A stretch of 64,000 nucleotides of DNA from Natronococcus sp. A-GB7 (GTDB lineage Archaea > Halobacteriota > Halobacteria > Halobacteriales > Natrialbaceae), in contig NZ_JARUKV010000011.1 of the NCBI RefSeq assembly GCF_029688865.1, positions 62,001 through 126,000 of the forward strand, written 5' to 3'. Of the stretch, positions 1 to 8,643 are shown one piece after another. The notes below the pieces were generated by a model, which saw only the letters and a program-made list of their open reading frames with translations, did not search any database and had not been told where the DNA came from. The translations under genes and the position numbers were made by a program. The stretch's first letter is position 1; every line of letters begins with the position of its first letter.

Positions 1-638
1 TCGAGGCGCTGGACGTTCACGTCCGCGTTCCGGACGTCGGCGAGAGCGGACGAGCACCGCTCTCCCAGGGGATGATCGCGACCGCCGACGAGCAGGCCAG
101 CGCGGTGTACGCGGGACTTGCCGAGCATCTCGACGCGGGCCGGGACGTCGTCGTCATCGAGCCCTCGGATCTGGCGATGTTCCACCGGGAGTACGAGAAG
201 CTGCTGCCCGAGCGCTCGTTCGAACGGCTCCGGGACGGGAGCTACGAGGTCCTCGAGTACGTCTACGGCTGTCTCGAGAACGGCGCCGACCCCACCGCCC
301 TTCGCACGCCGGAGCAGTCGATCGCCTACCATAGCCACTGCCAGCAGCGAACGCTGGGACTGGAGGCGTACACGACCGCCGTCCTCGAGAAGCTCGGCGC
401 CGACGTCTTCGAGAGCGACGTCGAGTGTTGCGGGATGGCCGGCAGCTTCGGCTACAAGCAGGAGTACTACGAGCTCAGCATGGACGTCGGTGACCGACTG
501 CGCGACCAGTTCGAGAGCCCGACCGCCGAGGACCGACTGGTCCTCGCTAGCGGCACCTCCTGTGAGGACCAGCTCGACGACCTGCTCGAGCGCGAGGCGA
601 GCCATCCGGTCGAAGCGATCGATCCAGGCGGCGTTTAG
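1..638 (+). CDS. FAD-linked oxidase / Fe-S protein, C-terminal part (partial)
   Basis: The frame is open from the left edge, so only about the last 211 residues are seen. The visible part is a cysteine-rich CCG domain as in GlpC, GlcF and HdrD and the C-terminal half of fused FAD/Fe-S dehydrogenases (D-lactate dehydrogenase, YdiJ type). Key motifs are CCGMAGSFGY around 429 and SGTSC near 549. These cysteines normally bind a non-cubane or linker Fe-S centre that passes electrons from a 2-hydroxyacid flavin site to the quinone pool. Whether the upstream part is a fused FAD domain or a separate subunit cannot be seen. No gene follows in the same direction. Confidence 0.8.
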   Translation, partial: EALDVHVRVPDVGESGRAPLSQGMIATADEQASAVYAGLAEHLDAGRDVVVIEPSDLAMFHREYEKLLPERSFERLRDGSYEVLEYVYGCLENGADPTALRTPEQSIAYHSHCQQRTLGLEAYTTAVLEKLGADVFESDVECCGMAGSFGYKQEYYELSMDVGDRLRDQFESPTAEDRLVLASGTSCEDQLDDLLEREASHPVEAIDPGGV

Positions 639-998
639 TCTCGATTAATCAGGTTTGGTATAATCCATTAGGAGAAATAGGTTTGCTCAGTCGCCGTCGT
701 GAGAGTGTAGCCCGCCGAGCCGTTTCTCGGGGATCAAATCCCGAAGCCAGATGTCGATTTTCACGCCGAAAAGCGCTCTCGGTCGGCAAAATCTCACTTC
801 TCGAGCGATAGCGTTCCGGCGTGTCCGAGACCGTTCTCGAACGGGGGTTCTCCGACCACCTCGCCTATTCGTTTCCTGATACTGTACGACTTCTCCTCGG
901 CTCGGTGTCAGTATTTCTATCCGAACAGTAGAAACCGAATCTCCAGCCGCGCGAAGCGACCGGGGTCGTCGACCGAACGTCCCCCGTCCCGGGAGCGA
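639..998. other. Intergenic region, no gene seen
   Basis: This 360-base gap lies between two convergent genes. I see no convincing ORF, tRNA or hairpin array. There are a few A+T-rich stretches (around 649-680 and 905-940), but none is placed to serve as a promoter for a recognised gene. Confidence 0.5.
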
Positions 999-2138
999 CT
1001 ACAGCAGTCGGTCGGCGATGATATTCTTCTGGATCTCGCTGGTTCCCTCGTAGATCTTCGTGATCCGGGCGTCGCGGTAGTACCGCTCGGCTGGATAGTC
1101 GGTGACGTAGCCAGAGCCGCCGTGGACCTGGATCGCCTCGTCGGCGACGTCGACCGCGTGCTCGGAGGCGAACAGCTTCGCCATGCTCGAGAAGCGCGCG
1201 GCGATCTCCTGGTTACCCTGCTCGACCTGTGTTGCGGCGCGGTAGGTCAGCGAGCGGGCGGCCTCGGTGTTCGTGGCCATCTCGGCGAGCTTGTGCTCGA
1301 TCGCCTGGAACTCCGCGATCGGCTGATCGAACTGTTCGCGTTCCTGGGCGTACTCGAGGGCGGCGTCCAGCGCGCCCTGGGCCGCGCCGACGGCCTGGGC
1401 GGCGACGCTGGTGCGCCCGGAGGCAAAGAACTCCATCAGCTGGTAGAAGCCCTCGTCGACCTCGCCGATGACGTTCTCCTCGGAAACGCGAACGTCGTCG
1501 ACGACGACCTCCGCGAGGTCCGAGGCGCGGATGCCGAGCTTGTTGTCGATCTTCTCGGTTCGGATGCCGTCGGCGTCCATCTCGACGAGGAAGGCGGTGA
1601 TACCGCGGTGACCCTCTTCGGGACTGGTCTTGGCCATCAGGACGCCGACGTCGGCGACGGTACCGTTGGTGATCCACATCTTGTTCCCGTTAAGAACGTA
1701 GCCGTCGCCGTCTTGTTCTGCGCGGGTCTCGATCCCCGCGACGTTCGAGCCGTGGGCGGGTTCGGAGATCATCGAACAGGAGGCCGTCTCTCCGTTCGCG
1801 ATCTTCGGCAGCCACTCGTCTTTCATCCACTCGTCGCCGAACTCGAGGATCATGTTCGTCCCGAAGCCGGCGCTCCCGACTGCGGAGCCGATCCCGGGAT
1901 CGGCCCGCCACAGCTCCTCGGTGACGATCGTCGAGGAGAGCTTGTCCATCCCCGCACCATCGTACTCGAGTGGGATTCCCGGGGCGACGAAGTCGTACGT
2001 TGCCGCCTCCTTGCGGATCTCCTCGGGGTACGTGCAGTTCCGGTCGTACTCCTCGGCGACCGGCTCGATCTCGTTTTCGCCGAACTCGCGAACGGCCTCG
2101 CGGATCGCACGGTGCTCGTCGGACAGGGCGAATGCCAT
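999..2138 (-). CDS. Acyl-CoA dehydrogenase
   Basis: A 379-residue flavoprotein that oxidises acyl-CoA to trans-2-enoyl-CoA and hands electrons to ETF in beta-oxidation or branched-chain catabolism. Visible motifs are SEPAHGSN (FAD/substrate loop), MWITNG, the C-terminal GGSGYVTDYP, and YEGTSEIQ with the catalytic glutamate. The length is standard for the family. A longer frame runs up to 2312, but the extension is not ACAD-like, so I start at MAFALSDEHR. The gene is divergent from a second acyl-CoA dehydrogenase at 2344; the 205 bases between them presumably hold both promoters. Substrate chain length cannot be read from the sequence. Confidence 0.93.
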   Translation of the reverse strand: MAFALSDEHRAIREAVREFGENEIEPVAEEYDRNCTYPEEIRKEAATYDFVAPGIPLEYDGAGMDKLSSTIVTEELWRADPGIGSAVGSAGFGTNMILEFGDEWMKDEWLPKIANGETASCSMISEPAHGSNVAGIETRAEQDGDGYVLNGNKMWITNGTVADVGVLMAKTSPEEGHRGITAFLVEMDADGIRTEKIDNKLGIRASDLAEVVVDDVRVSEENVIGEVDEGFYQLMEFFASGRTSVAAQAVGAAQGALDAALEYAQEREQFDQPIAEFQAIEHKLAEMATNTEAARSLTYRAATQVEQGNQEIAARFSSMAKLFASEHAVDVADEAIQVHGGSGYVTDYPAERYYRDARITKIYEGTSEIQKNIIADRLL

Positions 2139-2343
2139 ACCCGGGAATCGGAAGCTACGTACAAAATACCTTCGCCAGCACCAAACATCGTACAGATAAT
2201 TCGGGACATGCGGAAATAGTGTAAGGTAGAGGGCCGGAGGCGTCGCTCGAGCACATTCGGGGACCGAGAGGGCAGGCCCCGTGCCCGACGTGTGACAGAA
2301 TGCGTACCACAATGCCTATTGGCTCGTTGGCGTACTATCCGGT

Positions 2344-3507
2344 ATGCTGGATTTCGTCCAACTCGAGGCCGAACTCGACCAGGAGGAGCGCATGATCCGG
2401 GACACGGCCCGGGAGTTCGTCGAGGAACACGTCAAACCCGACATCGGCGACCACTTCGAGGCCGGGACCTTCCCCGAAGAGCTCATCCCGAAGATGGGAG
2501 AGCTCGGCTTCTACGCGCCGAACCTCGAGGGGTACGGCTCGCCGAACGTCTCGGAGACGGCCTACGGGTTACTGATGCAGGAGCTCGAGGCCGGCGACTC
2601 GGGGCTGCGCTCGATGGCCTCGGTTCAGGGCGCACTCGTGATGTATCCGATCCACGCCTACGGCAGCGAGGCCCAGAAGGAGGAGTGGCTCCCGGCGATG
2701 GGCCAGGGCGAGGCGATCGGCTGTTTCGGTCTCACCGAACCCGAACACGGCTCGAACCCCTCGGCGATGGCGACGTACGCGGAAGCCGACGCGGACGGCT
2801 ACGTTCTGAACGGCTCGAAGACCTGGATCACGAACTCGCCGATCGCCGACGTCGCCGTCGTCTGGGCGCGGGACCGCTCGAGCGAGGACGACCCCGTTCG
2901 CGGGTTCTTAGTCGAGACCGATCGGGACGGCGTCTCGACGAACAAGATTACGGAGAAACTCTCCCTGCGAGCATCGATCACGGGCGAGATCGGACTCAAC
3001 GACGTTCGGGTTCCCGAGGAGAACGTTCTGCCCGGCGTCTCTGGGATGAAGGGGCCGCTGTCGTGTCTCACGCAGGCCCGCTACGGCATCGCCTGGGGTG
3101 CGGTCGGGGCCGCGCGGGACTGCTTCGAGGAGGCCCGCGCCTACGCCACCGAGCGCGAGCAGTTCGGCGGACCGATCGGTCGCTTCCAGCTTCAACAGGA
3201 GAAACTCGCCGAGATGGCGACCCAGATCACGCTCGCTCAGCTGCTGGCCTACCGGCTCGCCGACCTCAAGGAACGGGGAGAGATGCACCCGAAACACGTT
3301 TCGATGGCGAAGCGCAACAACGTCCGAACGGCCCGCGACCAGTCGCGGGTCGCCCGCGAGATGCTCGGCGGAAACGGGATCACGACCGACTACTCGCCGA
3401 TGAGACACATGGCGAACATGGAGACGGTCTACACCTACGAAGGGACCCACGACATCCACACGCTCGTCCTCGGTGAGGAGCTGACGGGCTTTCAGGCGTT
3501 CACGTAG
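2344..3507 (+). CDS. Acyl-CoA dehydrogenase, glutaryl-CoA dehydrogenase type
   Basis: A 387-residue acyl-CoA dehydrogenase. Its motifs resemble glutaryl-CoA dehydrogenase more than the straight-chain enzymes: FGLTEPEHGSNPS, SKTWITNSP, and a C-terminal YEGTHDIHTLVLG in which the glutamate is the expected catalytic base. Glutaryl-CoA dehydrogenase both oxidises and decarboxylates to crotonyl-CoA in lysine and aromatic catabolism. I infer that specificity from the GTHDIH motif only. The gene is read away from the neighbouring ACAD at 999-2138, so the two may share a control region. The ATG at 2344 matches the usual N-terminus of the family. Confidence 0.9.
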   Translation: MLDFVQLEAELDQEERMIRDTAREFVEEHVKPDIGDHFEAGTFPEELIPKMGELGFYAPNLEGYGSPNVSETAYGLLMQELEAGDSGLRSMASVQGALVMYPIHAYGSEAQKEEWLPAMGQGEAIGCFGLTEPEHGSNPSAMATYAEADADGYVLNGSKTWITNSPIADVAVVWARDRSSEDDPVRGFLVETDRDGVSTNKITEKLSLRASITGEIGLNDVRVPEENVLPGVSGMKGPLSCLTQARYGIAWGAVGAARDCFEEARAYATEREQFGGPIGRFQLQQEKLAEMATQITLAQLLAYRLADLKERGEMHPKHVSMAKRNNVRTARDQSRVAREMLGGNGITTDYSPMRHMANMETVYTYEGTHDIHTLVLGEELTGFQAFT

Positions 3508-3570
3508 CGGTAGCGATTCGCGGCGACTGATCCGCCCGTCGCCGAAGTGGCGTCCGATCGAGCCGAACCG

Positions 3571-5538
3571 CTAGATCTCGGAGACGACGTCGTGGCTCTG
3601 TGCGAGCTGTTCGGCGTCCTCGTCGAGCAGCGCCACGACGAGGTAGGGTGCGTACGACTCGAAGTACTCGACCAGCGCCGTGATCCGCTCTGCGTCGATC
3701 GCCTCGAGGGAGTCGAGCAGCATGAACGGCACCGTCTCGTAGACGTCGTGGACGAGGTATCCCGCCAGCGCGAAGACCAGTCCCGTCACCTCGCGTTCGC
3801 TCTCGCTTAGGTGTTCGATCGCGTCCTCGTAGGCCGCGCCCTCTTCGGTACTGCGGACGATCTTGAGGTCGAACGACGATCGAGTGACCTTCCGGCGGCC
3901 CTCGCGGACCTCTCGCGTGGTGCGGTCGATCCAGATCCGATCGAGGTTGCTGTACCCCAGCGTCTCGAGGAGGTTCTCCATGTGTTCGTTGAACGCCTCG
4001 ACGGCGTCCTCCTCGATGCGGTCGATACGAGTCCGCAGATCGGTCAGCTCCTCGGTCGCCTGCTCGCGGCGGCTCTCGAGGCCCTCACGCTCGCCGAGGC
4101 GGTCTTCGACGTCGACGATCTCGTCTTCGATCTCGTCGCGCTCGCGCTCCTTGCGCTCGAGTTCGAACTCGAGCTGGTTGACCTCGCGGTGCTGTTCGAG
4201 GATGTCCTCGGAGCCGTCGCTCTCGAGGTCGTCGATCTCGCTTTCGAGATCGTCGATCTCCTCGGTGAGCGATTCCCGTTCGTCGGTGAGGTCGTCGATC
4301 CGGTCGCGACGGCGCTCGATCTCGTCGTCGATCGAGTCGAGCCGGCGATCCGCTCGGTCGTACTCCGTTCGATTCTCGTTGATCTCGGTCAGCGTCGCCC
4401 GCTTCTCGTCGAGTTCGTCGTCGATCGCCGAACGCTCCTCGAGTCGGTCCTGGTGGACCCCACGAAGCTGCTCGAGCGTGCTCTCGATCTGTTCGGTGGC
4501 GACCGACGAGCCACAGGTCCAGCAGGTGACTGTCTCGGAGTCGCTGTCGGCCAGTAGCTGGTCCGTAACGGCGCCACCGTTGTGTTCGTGATCGTCGTCG
4601 CCGAGGAACTCCCCGGCCTCCTCGAGTAGCCGTTCGTTGAACTGAACCGTCCGCTGGAGCTGCGAGATCTCCTCGTTGAGACCGTCCTTCTGGGACTGCA
4701 GGGAGTCGATCTCGGCCTCTAGGCGGCCGACGTCGGCTTCCTCGCCCGTCGAGAGCTCCTCGAGTTGCGCTTCGACCTCTTCGCGTTCGTCCTCGAGGGC
4801 CTCGATGCTCTCGCGTTCGGTATCGATCCGGTCCCGGGTGCGCTCGAGGTCGGATCGAGTCCCGCGGAGTTCGTCCAGCTTCGTCTCGAGTTCGGAGCGC
4901 TCCTCGCGGCGGGTCTCGACGTCGACGTTCGTCGCCTCGAGCTGTGCTTCGGCCTCCTCGAGCTCCTCGCGGAGCGACTCGATCTCGTCGCTCACCCGCG
5001 TCCGCTTCGCCTCGAGGTCGGGAAGTCGATCCTCGAGATCGTCGAGTTCGTCGAGTTCGGCGTCGATACGCTGCTTTCGCTGCTCGAGTTGCTGGATCTC
5101 GGCTTTGATCGCGTCGGTGTCGACCGGGCGCATGATCAGGTCTCGGAGCTCGTCGCCCCGAGCGACGGCTCGGCGCGCTTCGTTGGACTCGAGCAAGAAC
5201 GCGAACAGATCCGCCAGCTCCGGATCGTCGAGGTAGGGGTCGCCCTCCCTGACGACGGTCCCGTTGCGCCGGTGGAGGGTCTGGCGGTACGTCTCGTCGC
5301 CGAACTCGAGGACGGCCTCGCCTTCCTTCGCGTCGGCCTTGAGGCTCGCGCGGTCGCTGCCAAGCGCGGCCATGATCCCCTGGAGCAGCGACGTTCTATT
5401 GGTTGCGTTTCGGCCGGAGAGCACGGTGATCCCCTGCTGGAACGGGACGGTCGTCTCCTCGATGCCGCCGATGTTGCTTACCGAGAGCGTCGTCTGGTCG
5501 GGAGTCTCTCGATTCGATACGTTCTGGCTCGTCTTCAT
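3571..5538 (-). CDS. sph3: Archaea-specific SMC-related (Sph3-like) coiled-coil ATPase
   Basis: A 655-residue Rad50/SMC-like protein. An N-terminal head has the P-loop-like GRNATNRTSLLQ, in which the usual GK is replaced by NR. Long, very acidic coiled coils follow (about 130-330 and 360-540). A CWTC zinc-hook motif lies between them near residue 341, and a C-terminal half has LSESEREVTG and a Walker-B-like FMLLDSLEAID. In Haloferax volcanii a homologue (Sph3) is encoded next to rdfA, as here (69 bases apart, same strand). The partner gene acts in cell shape, so a role in shape or chromosome organisation is inferred. The ATG at 5538 is used; the longer frame adds unlikely residues. Confidence 0.85.
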   Translation of the reverse strand: MKTSQNVSNRETPDQTTLSVSNIGGIEETTVPFQQGITVLSGRNATNRTSLLQGIMAALGSDRASLKADAKEGEAVLEFGDETYRQTLHRRNGTVVREGDPYLDDPELADLFAFLLESNEARRAVARGDELRDLIMRPVDTDAIKAEIQQLEQRKQRIDAELDELDDLEDRLPDLEAKRTRVSDEIESLREELEEAEAQLEATNVDVETRREERSELETKLDELRGTRSDLERTRDRIDTERESIEALEDEREEVEAQLEELSTGEEADVGRLEAEIDSLQSQKDGLNEEISQLQRTVQFNERLLEEAGEFLGDDDHEHNGGAVTDQLLADSDSETVTCWTCGSSVATEQIESTLEQLRGVHQDRLEERSAIDDELDEKRATLTEINENRTEYDRADRRLDSIDDEIERRRDRIDDLTDERESLTEEIDDLESEIDDLESDGSEDILEQHREVNQLEFELERKERERDEIEDEIVDVEDRLGEREGLESRREQATEELTDLRTRIDRIEEDAVEAFNEHMENLLETLGYSNLDRIWIDRTTREVREGRRKVTRSSFDLKIVRSTEEGAAYEDAIEHLSESEREVTGLVFALAGYLVHDVYETVPFMLLDSLEAIDAERITALVEYFESYAPYLVVALLDEDAEQLAQSHDVVSEI

Positions 5539-5607
5539 ACAGCCGGGTAACGTGGCCGGACAAATAGGTATTGTCCATTCACCTCCCAACTGCCGGTTTC
5601 CCCCTCG

Positions 5608-6216
5608 TCAACCAGAACAGGCGCAGGTACGTTCCTCGAGGAGTTCGCGAACCGTATACTGCTGTTGACACTCCTCGCAGGTCACCGTCACGGAGACGAG
5701 CACGTCGAACTCGCCGATGTCGACGACGTCGTTGCGTCGCAGTTGGGCGATCGTATCTCCCGTGACCGCCTCGGTCCGGTTCTGGAGCGCACCCAGCTTC
5801 TCCTCGGCTCGCTCGAGGCGCTCCTCGTCGCTCGGCGTCGCGAGTTCCGCCTCGAGACACTTGGTGAGGTGGTTGTAGACGGTCTGGTGGGAAACGAAAT
5901 CCGACTCGACATCGTCGACGGGGACGCCGTCGCGCTCGAGTTCGTTACGCGTCTGGACTCGCGTCCCGCTCGTAACGTCGTCGGCGCTGAGCAGCCGATA
6001 AGTGTTCTCGATCTCCCCTTGCTTGTACGAGACGCCGGCCGTCTCGAACGCCGCCTCGAGGATTCGTTGGTTGACGATCGTCGCCAGCTCTCGCGTGCTG
6101 TACTGCTCGTCGCCCGTACCGGTCCAGTACGAGACCAGATCCTCGTCGAGTCCCGAGAGCGAGTACGCATCGGCGACTCGGCCGAGCTTACAACACGTCG
6201 CGTCACGGTCAGCCAT
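5608..6216 (-). CDS. rdfA: Rod-determining factor RdfA-like protein
   Basis: A 202-residue cytoplasmic protein. The N-terminal block, CCKLGRVADAYSLSGLDEDL followed by an SxRELA-type segment, matches my memory of haloarchaeal RdfA. The C-terminus carries paired cysteines (CEEC, then CAC) that could bind zinc. In Haloferax volcanii RdfA is needed for rod shape. Its position upstream of the sph3-like gene on the same strand repeats the Haloferax arrangement and suggests one transcript. The start MADRDA at 6216 is chosen because the nine residues before it are not conserved in the family as I remember it. Confidence 0.8.
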   Translation of the reverse strand: MADRDATCCKLGRVADAYSLSGLDEDLVSYWTGTGDEQYSTRELATIVNQRILEAAFETAGVSYKQGEIENTYRLLSADDVTSGTRVQTRNELERDGVPVDDVESDFVSHQTVYNHLTKCLEAELATPSDEERLERAEEKLGALQNRTEAVTGDTIAQLRRNDVVDIGEFDVLVSVTVTCEECQQQYTVRELLEERTCACSG

Positions 6217-6652
6217 TGGTACGGCGAACGGCGTACCAAGCAAAAAGCGTTCCGAGAGCGCAAGCTGTTTACACAGGTATGTCCGTAATACGGACTAGAC
6301 GTCCAGTAGAAAGTACCATATGAATATAATACTAATAGGGCTGGGCTATCGAGAAAATATGGAGCGTTTGCTCGAGAGCTGATCCCCTACACGAAGCATG
6401 ATTCGTTCACTCAGCACTAAATATTAGATTTTCTCCGACATTTAGAGTCGCACTGGGCGTTCTTATCAGAACCAGCCGAGTTATTTCTAAGTACTGTAGT
6501 CGGAGCGTATGATTCGAATCCGCCTTCGACTATTTATCAGTATTCGTAGTATATTCGCAATTCATATTCGGTACAACCTGTCGGGGCCGTGGCGATCGAA
6601 CTATCATTTTCGGCTCCGCGAATTTATATACCAATCCGAGGCCAACCGGGGT
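6217..6652. other. A+T-rich divergent promoter region
   Basis: A 436-base spacer between rdfA (leftward) and the Tat-exported protein (rightward). It is clearly richer in A and T than the flanks, for example 6310-6345, 6415-6445 and 6525-6570. It holds several TATA-like stretches but no ORF that looks real. Confidence 0.5.
6623..6630 (+). promoter_or_regulatory. TATA box for a leaderless transcript
   Basis: TTTATATA is centred about 26 bases upstream of the ATG at 6653. In haloarchaea this places the transcript start at or next to the ATG. It supports 6653 as the start of the Tat-signal protein. Confidence 0.6.
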
Positions 6653-6994
6653 ATGACAGATCGAACGAAACTGTCACGACGAACCGTCCTTCGAACTGCC
6701 GGCGCGCTCGGGATCGCTTCGGTCGCCGGATCGGGCGCGGTCGGTGCGCGAGCGGGATCGGCCTCGAGCGAGGGCATCGACCAGTACATCGGCGTCGTCG
6801 ATCGGATCGTGGACGGACGACACGTCGTGATCCTGCTCGAGGAGGACAACCGGGTGGTCGACCAGCTCGTCGTCGACGTCGACGAGTTCGACGAGATCGA
6901 CGAACGAGACGTTTTGCTCGTCGTCGTCGAGGACAGAGCGCTCCGTAGCTACCAGCATCTTCCGGAAAAACCCGAGAGCACCGGCCGGCCCTGA
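6653..6994 (+). CDS. Tat-exported DUF3006-like small protein
   Basis: A 113-residue protein. It begins with a twin-arginine signal (SRRTVLRTAG, residues 8-17) and a small hydrophobic stretch ending in AxA-type residues, so export by the Tat pathway is expected. The mature part (VVDRIVDGRHVVILLEEDN and what follows) resembles DUF3006, a short beta-barrel-like domain of unknown function whose usual form lacks a signal peptide. It is monocistronic with its own TATA box. The ATG at 6653 is chosen over the upstream in-frame ATG because the Tat motif then sits correctly. Function is unknown. Confidence 0.7.
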   Translation: MTDRTKLSRRTVLRTAGALGIASVAGSGAVGARAGSASSEGIDQYIGVVDRIVDGRHVVILLEEDNRVVDQLVVDVDEFDEIDERDVLLVVVEDRALRSYQHLPEKPESTGRP

Positions 6995-7129
6995 CGCTCT
7001 CGGGAACGTCGTCGTCGGTTCGCGACGGGCCTGGTCGACGACGATGTGATTCGCGATCGAAACGGAGTCGACCAGCGACGACCAGCGAGACAGCAGTTCG
7101 CGCTCACGCGTCAGTCGGCCGTCCGAACG

Positions 7130-7813
7130 TCACGGCTTCGGACGACGGTTCGAACGGGACTGCTCACCGGAACGTTCGCGGCCCGTTTCGTCGTCACCGC
7201 CGAAGCCGGCGCTGATGATCCGCGTCAGCGCGGACTCGGTGCTCTCGTCGAGCTCCGTGATATCGTCGGGGTCGGCCTCGAGGACGAACCCCGTCGAGAT
7301 GTTCGGCGCCGTCGGCAGGAACAGCATTACCCGGTCGTCCTCGGTCTGGTGGCCGGTTTTGAACGCGGTCATCCGGATTCCGCGCCAGATCTCGAGTTTG
7401 ACCGGTCCCTGGACCGACTCGGAGCCGACCGTCACCTCGGTCGTCGTCTTCGAGGCGTTGTAGACGAGTCGCAATCCCGGCACGCGGTTCGCGGCGCGGT
7501 CGAGCCAGGCCTCGAACAGCTCTCCGGCCGTCGTCCGCGCGAGATGGCCGAGCAGGTACATCAACGCAGCGACGATCGAGAGGACGGCAACGACGCGCAA
7601 CAGCCCCGCGACGATCTCGCGTCCTCGGTCGCCGACACCGGGGAGGACCGCCTCGAGAGCGGCGCCGTCGAGCAGCATCGTCGGAACGAACGTCGAGACG
7701 AACGAGTAGAGCACGTAGACGAGAAACGCCGTGATAGTGATCGGAACGATGACGATAAGTCCGCGCCCGAAGTCCCGCTTCCATGTGCTCAGGTCGGTTC
7801 GTTCCACACTCAC
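7130..7813 (-). CDS. DUF502 family membrane protein
   Basis: A 227-residue protein with two transmembrane helices (about residues 18-42 and 65-90). A conserved soluble domain follows, containing GLRLVYNASKTT and VMLFLPTAPNISTGFV, which is the DUF502 signature. The C-terminus is a polar, charged tail. DUF502 proteins are widespread and their role is unknown. The downstream end is convergent with the Tat protein and the upstream neighbour is msrA on the same strand, 49 bases away, so the two may be co-transcribed. Confidence 0.85.
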   Translation of the reverse strand: MSVERTDLSTWKRDFGRGLIVIVPITITAFLVYVLYSFVSTFVPTMLLDGAALEAVLPGVGDRGREIVAGLLRVVAVLSIVAALMYLLGHLARTTAGELFEAWLDRAANRVPGLRLVYNASKTTTEVTVGSESVQGPVKLEIWRGIRMTAFKTGHQTEDDRVMLFLPTAPNISTGFVLEADPDDITELDESTESALTRIISAGFGGDDETGRERSGEQSRSNRRPKP

Positions 7814-7862
7814 GGGTAACCGCCTCGCCCTATGAATAGGTTTAGATCGCGATCGACCGGGA

Positions 7863-8528
7863 TCAAAGCGTCCGCCGGAGTTCCGCCAGAAGGGGTGCCG
7901 GCAGATCCAGCCCCGCCAGCAGCGTCTCGCGCTGGCTCCGATCGCCGTGTCCGGCCACGAACCCGTTCAGTCGCGCGACGATCGTCGAGTCGACGAACGA
8001 GTCGCCGTACAGCGTCTCGAGTTCGTCCCCGACGGTCGGTCTCGAGCGGAGCTCGTACTTCTGGTGGGACGGTTCGGCCGAGTAAAACTCCGAGAGCCGT
8101 TCGATATCGGTCGCCGGCGACCGTCCGGTTCGGTCCGCGATCGCAGCCCGCTCCCGACTCGCGGTTTCGTACTGGTCGTCGTCGTGAGCGAGGACGACGC
8201 TGCGGTACTGTCGCTTCGGGGCGCTCGAGTGCCAGTCGTGGTTCGCCCAGAACGTCTCGAGAAGCTCCTCGTAGGACAGCAACTCGGGGTCGTAGACGAC
8301 CCGGACGACCTCGGTGTGATCGCCCAGCGCGAAGTAGGTCGGATCGGGCTCGGTCCCGCCCGCGTAGCCGACCCGGGTTCGGGCGACCCCCTCGAGCGCG
8401 CTGAAGCGGGCGTCGGGCCCCCAGAAACAGCCCATCCCGAACGTCGCCCTCTCGGTCCCGTTCGGGAGGTCGATGGGACCGTCCTCGAGCAGTGCCGGCT
8501 CGTCGGCCGTAGACTCCGTCGGTTCCAT
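7863..8528 (-). CDS. msrA: Peptide-methionine (S)-S-oxide reductase MsrA
   Basis: A 221-residue enzyme that reduces methionine-S-sulfoxide in oxidised proteins using thioredoxin. The catalytic motif GCFWG is at residues 33-37 (nucleophile Cys34). It is followed by VGYAGG and GDHTEVVRVVYDP, all typical of MsrA. No resolving cysteine is obvious near the C-terminus, so recycling may use another thiol. The start MEPTEST at 8528 is chosen; the frame upstream overlaps the divergent deacetylase leader and is not MsrA-like. Confidence 0.95.
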   Translation of the reverse strand: MEPTESTADEPALLEDGPIDLPNGTERATFGMGCFWGPDARFSALEGVARTRVGYAGGTEPDPTYFALGDHTEVVRVVYDPELLSYEELLETFWANHDWHSSAPKRQYRSVVLAHDDDQYETASRERAAIADRTGRSPATDIERLSEFYSAEPSHQKYELRSRPTVGDELETLYGDSFVDSTIVARLNGFVAGHGDRSQRETLLAGLDLPAPLLAELRRTL

Positions 8529-8643
8529 ACCGGCTCTTCGGGCCGAGCCTGATGGGGCTGTCGCCGTCGGCCGGACGGCTCCCGTGCCGTCGGCACGTGC
8601 AGCCCCTAGTTCCTTGCTCCCCGTCGGTGGCTCTCCGAACGTT

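Noticed and set aside
4000-5400. Low-complexity acidic and serine/arginine repeats on the plus strand across the Sph3 gene
   Set aside because: These are other-frame readings of the coiled-coil gene, a normal effect of biased codons.
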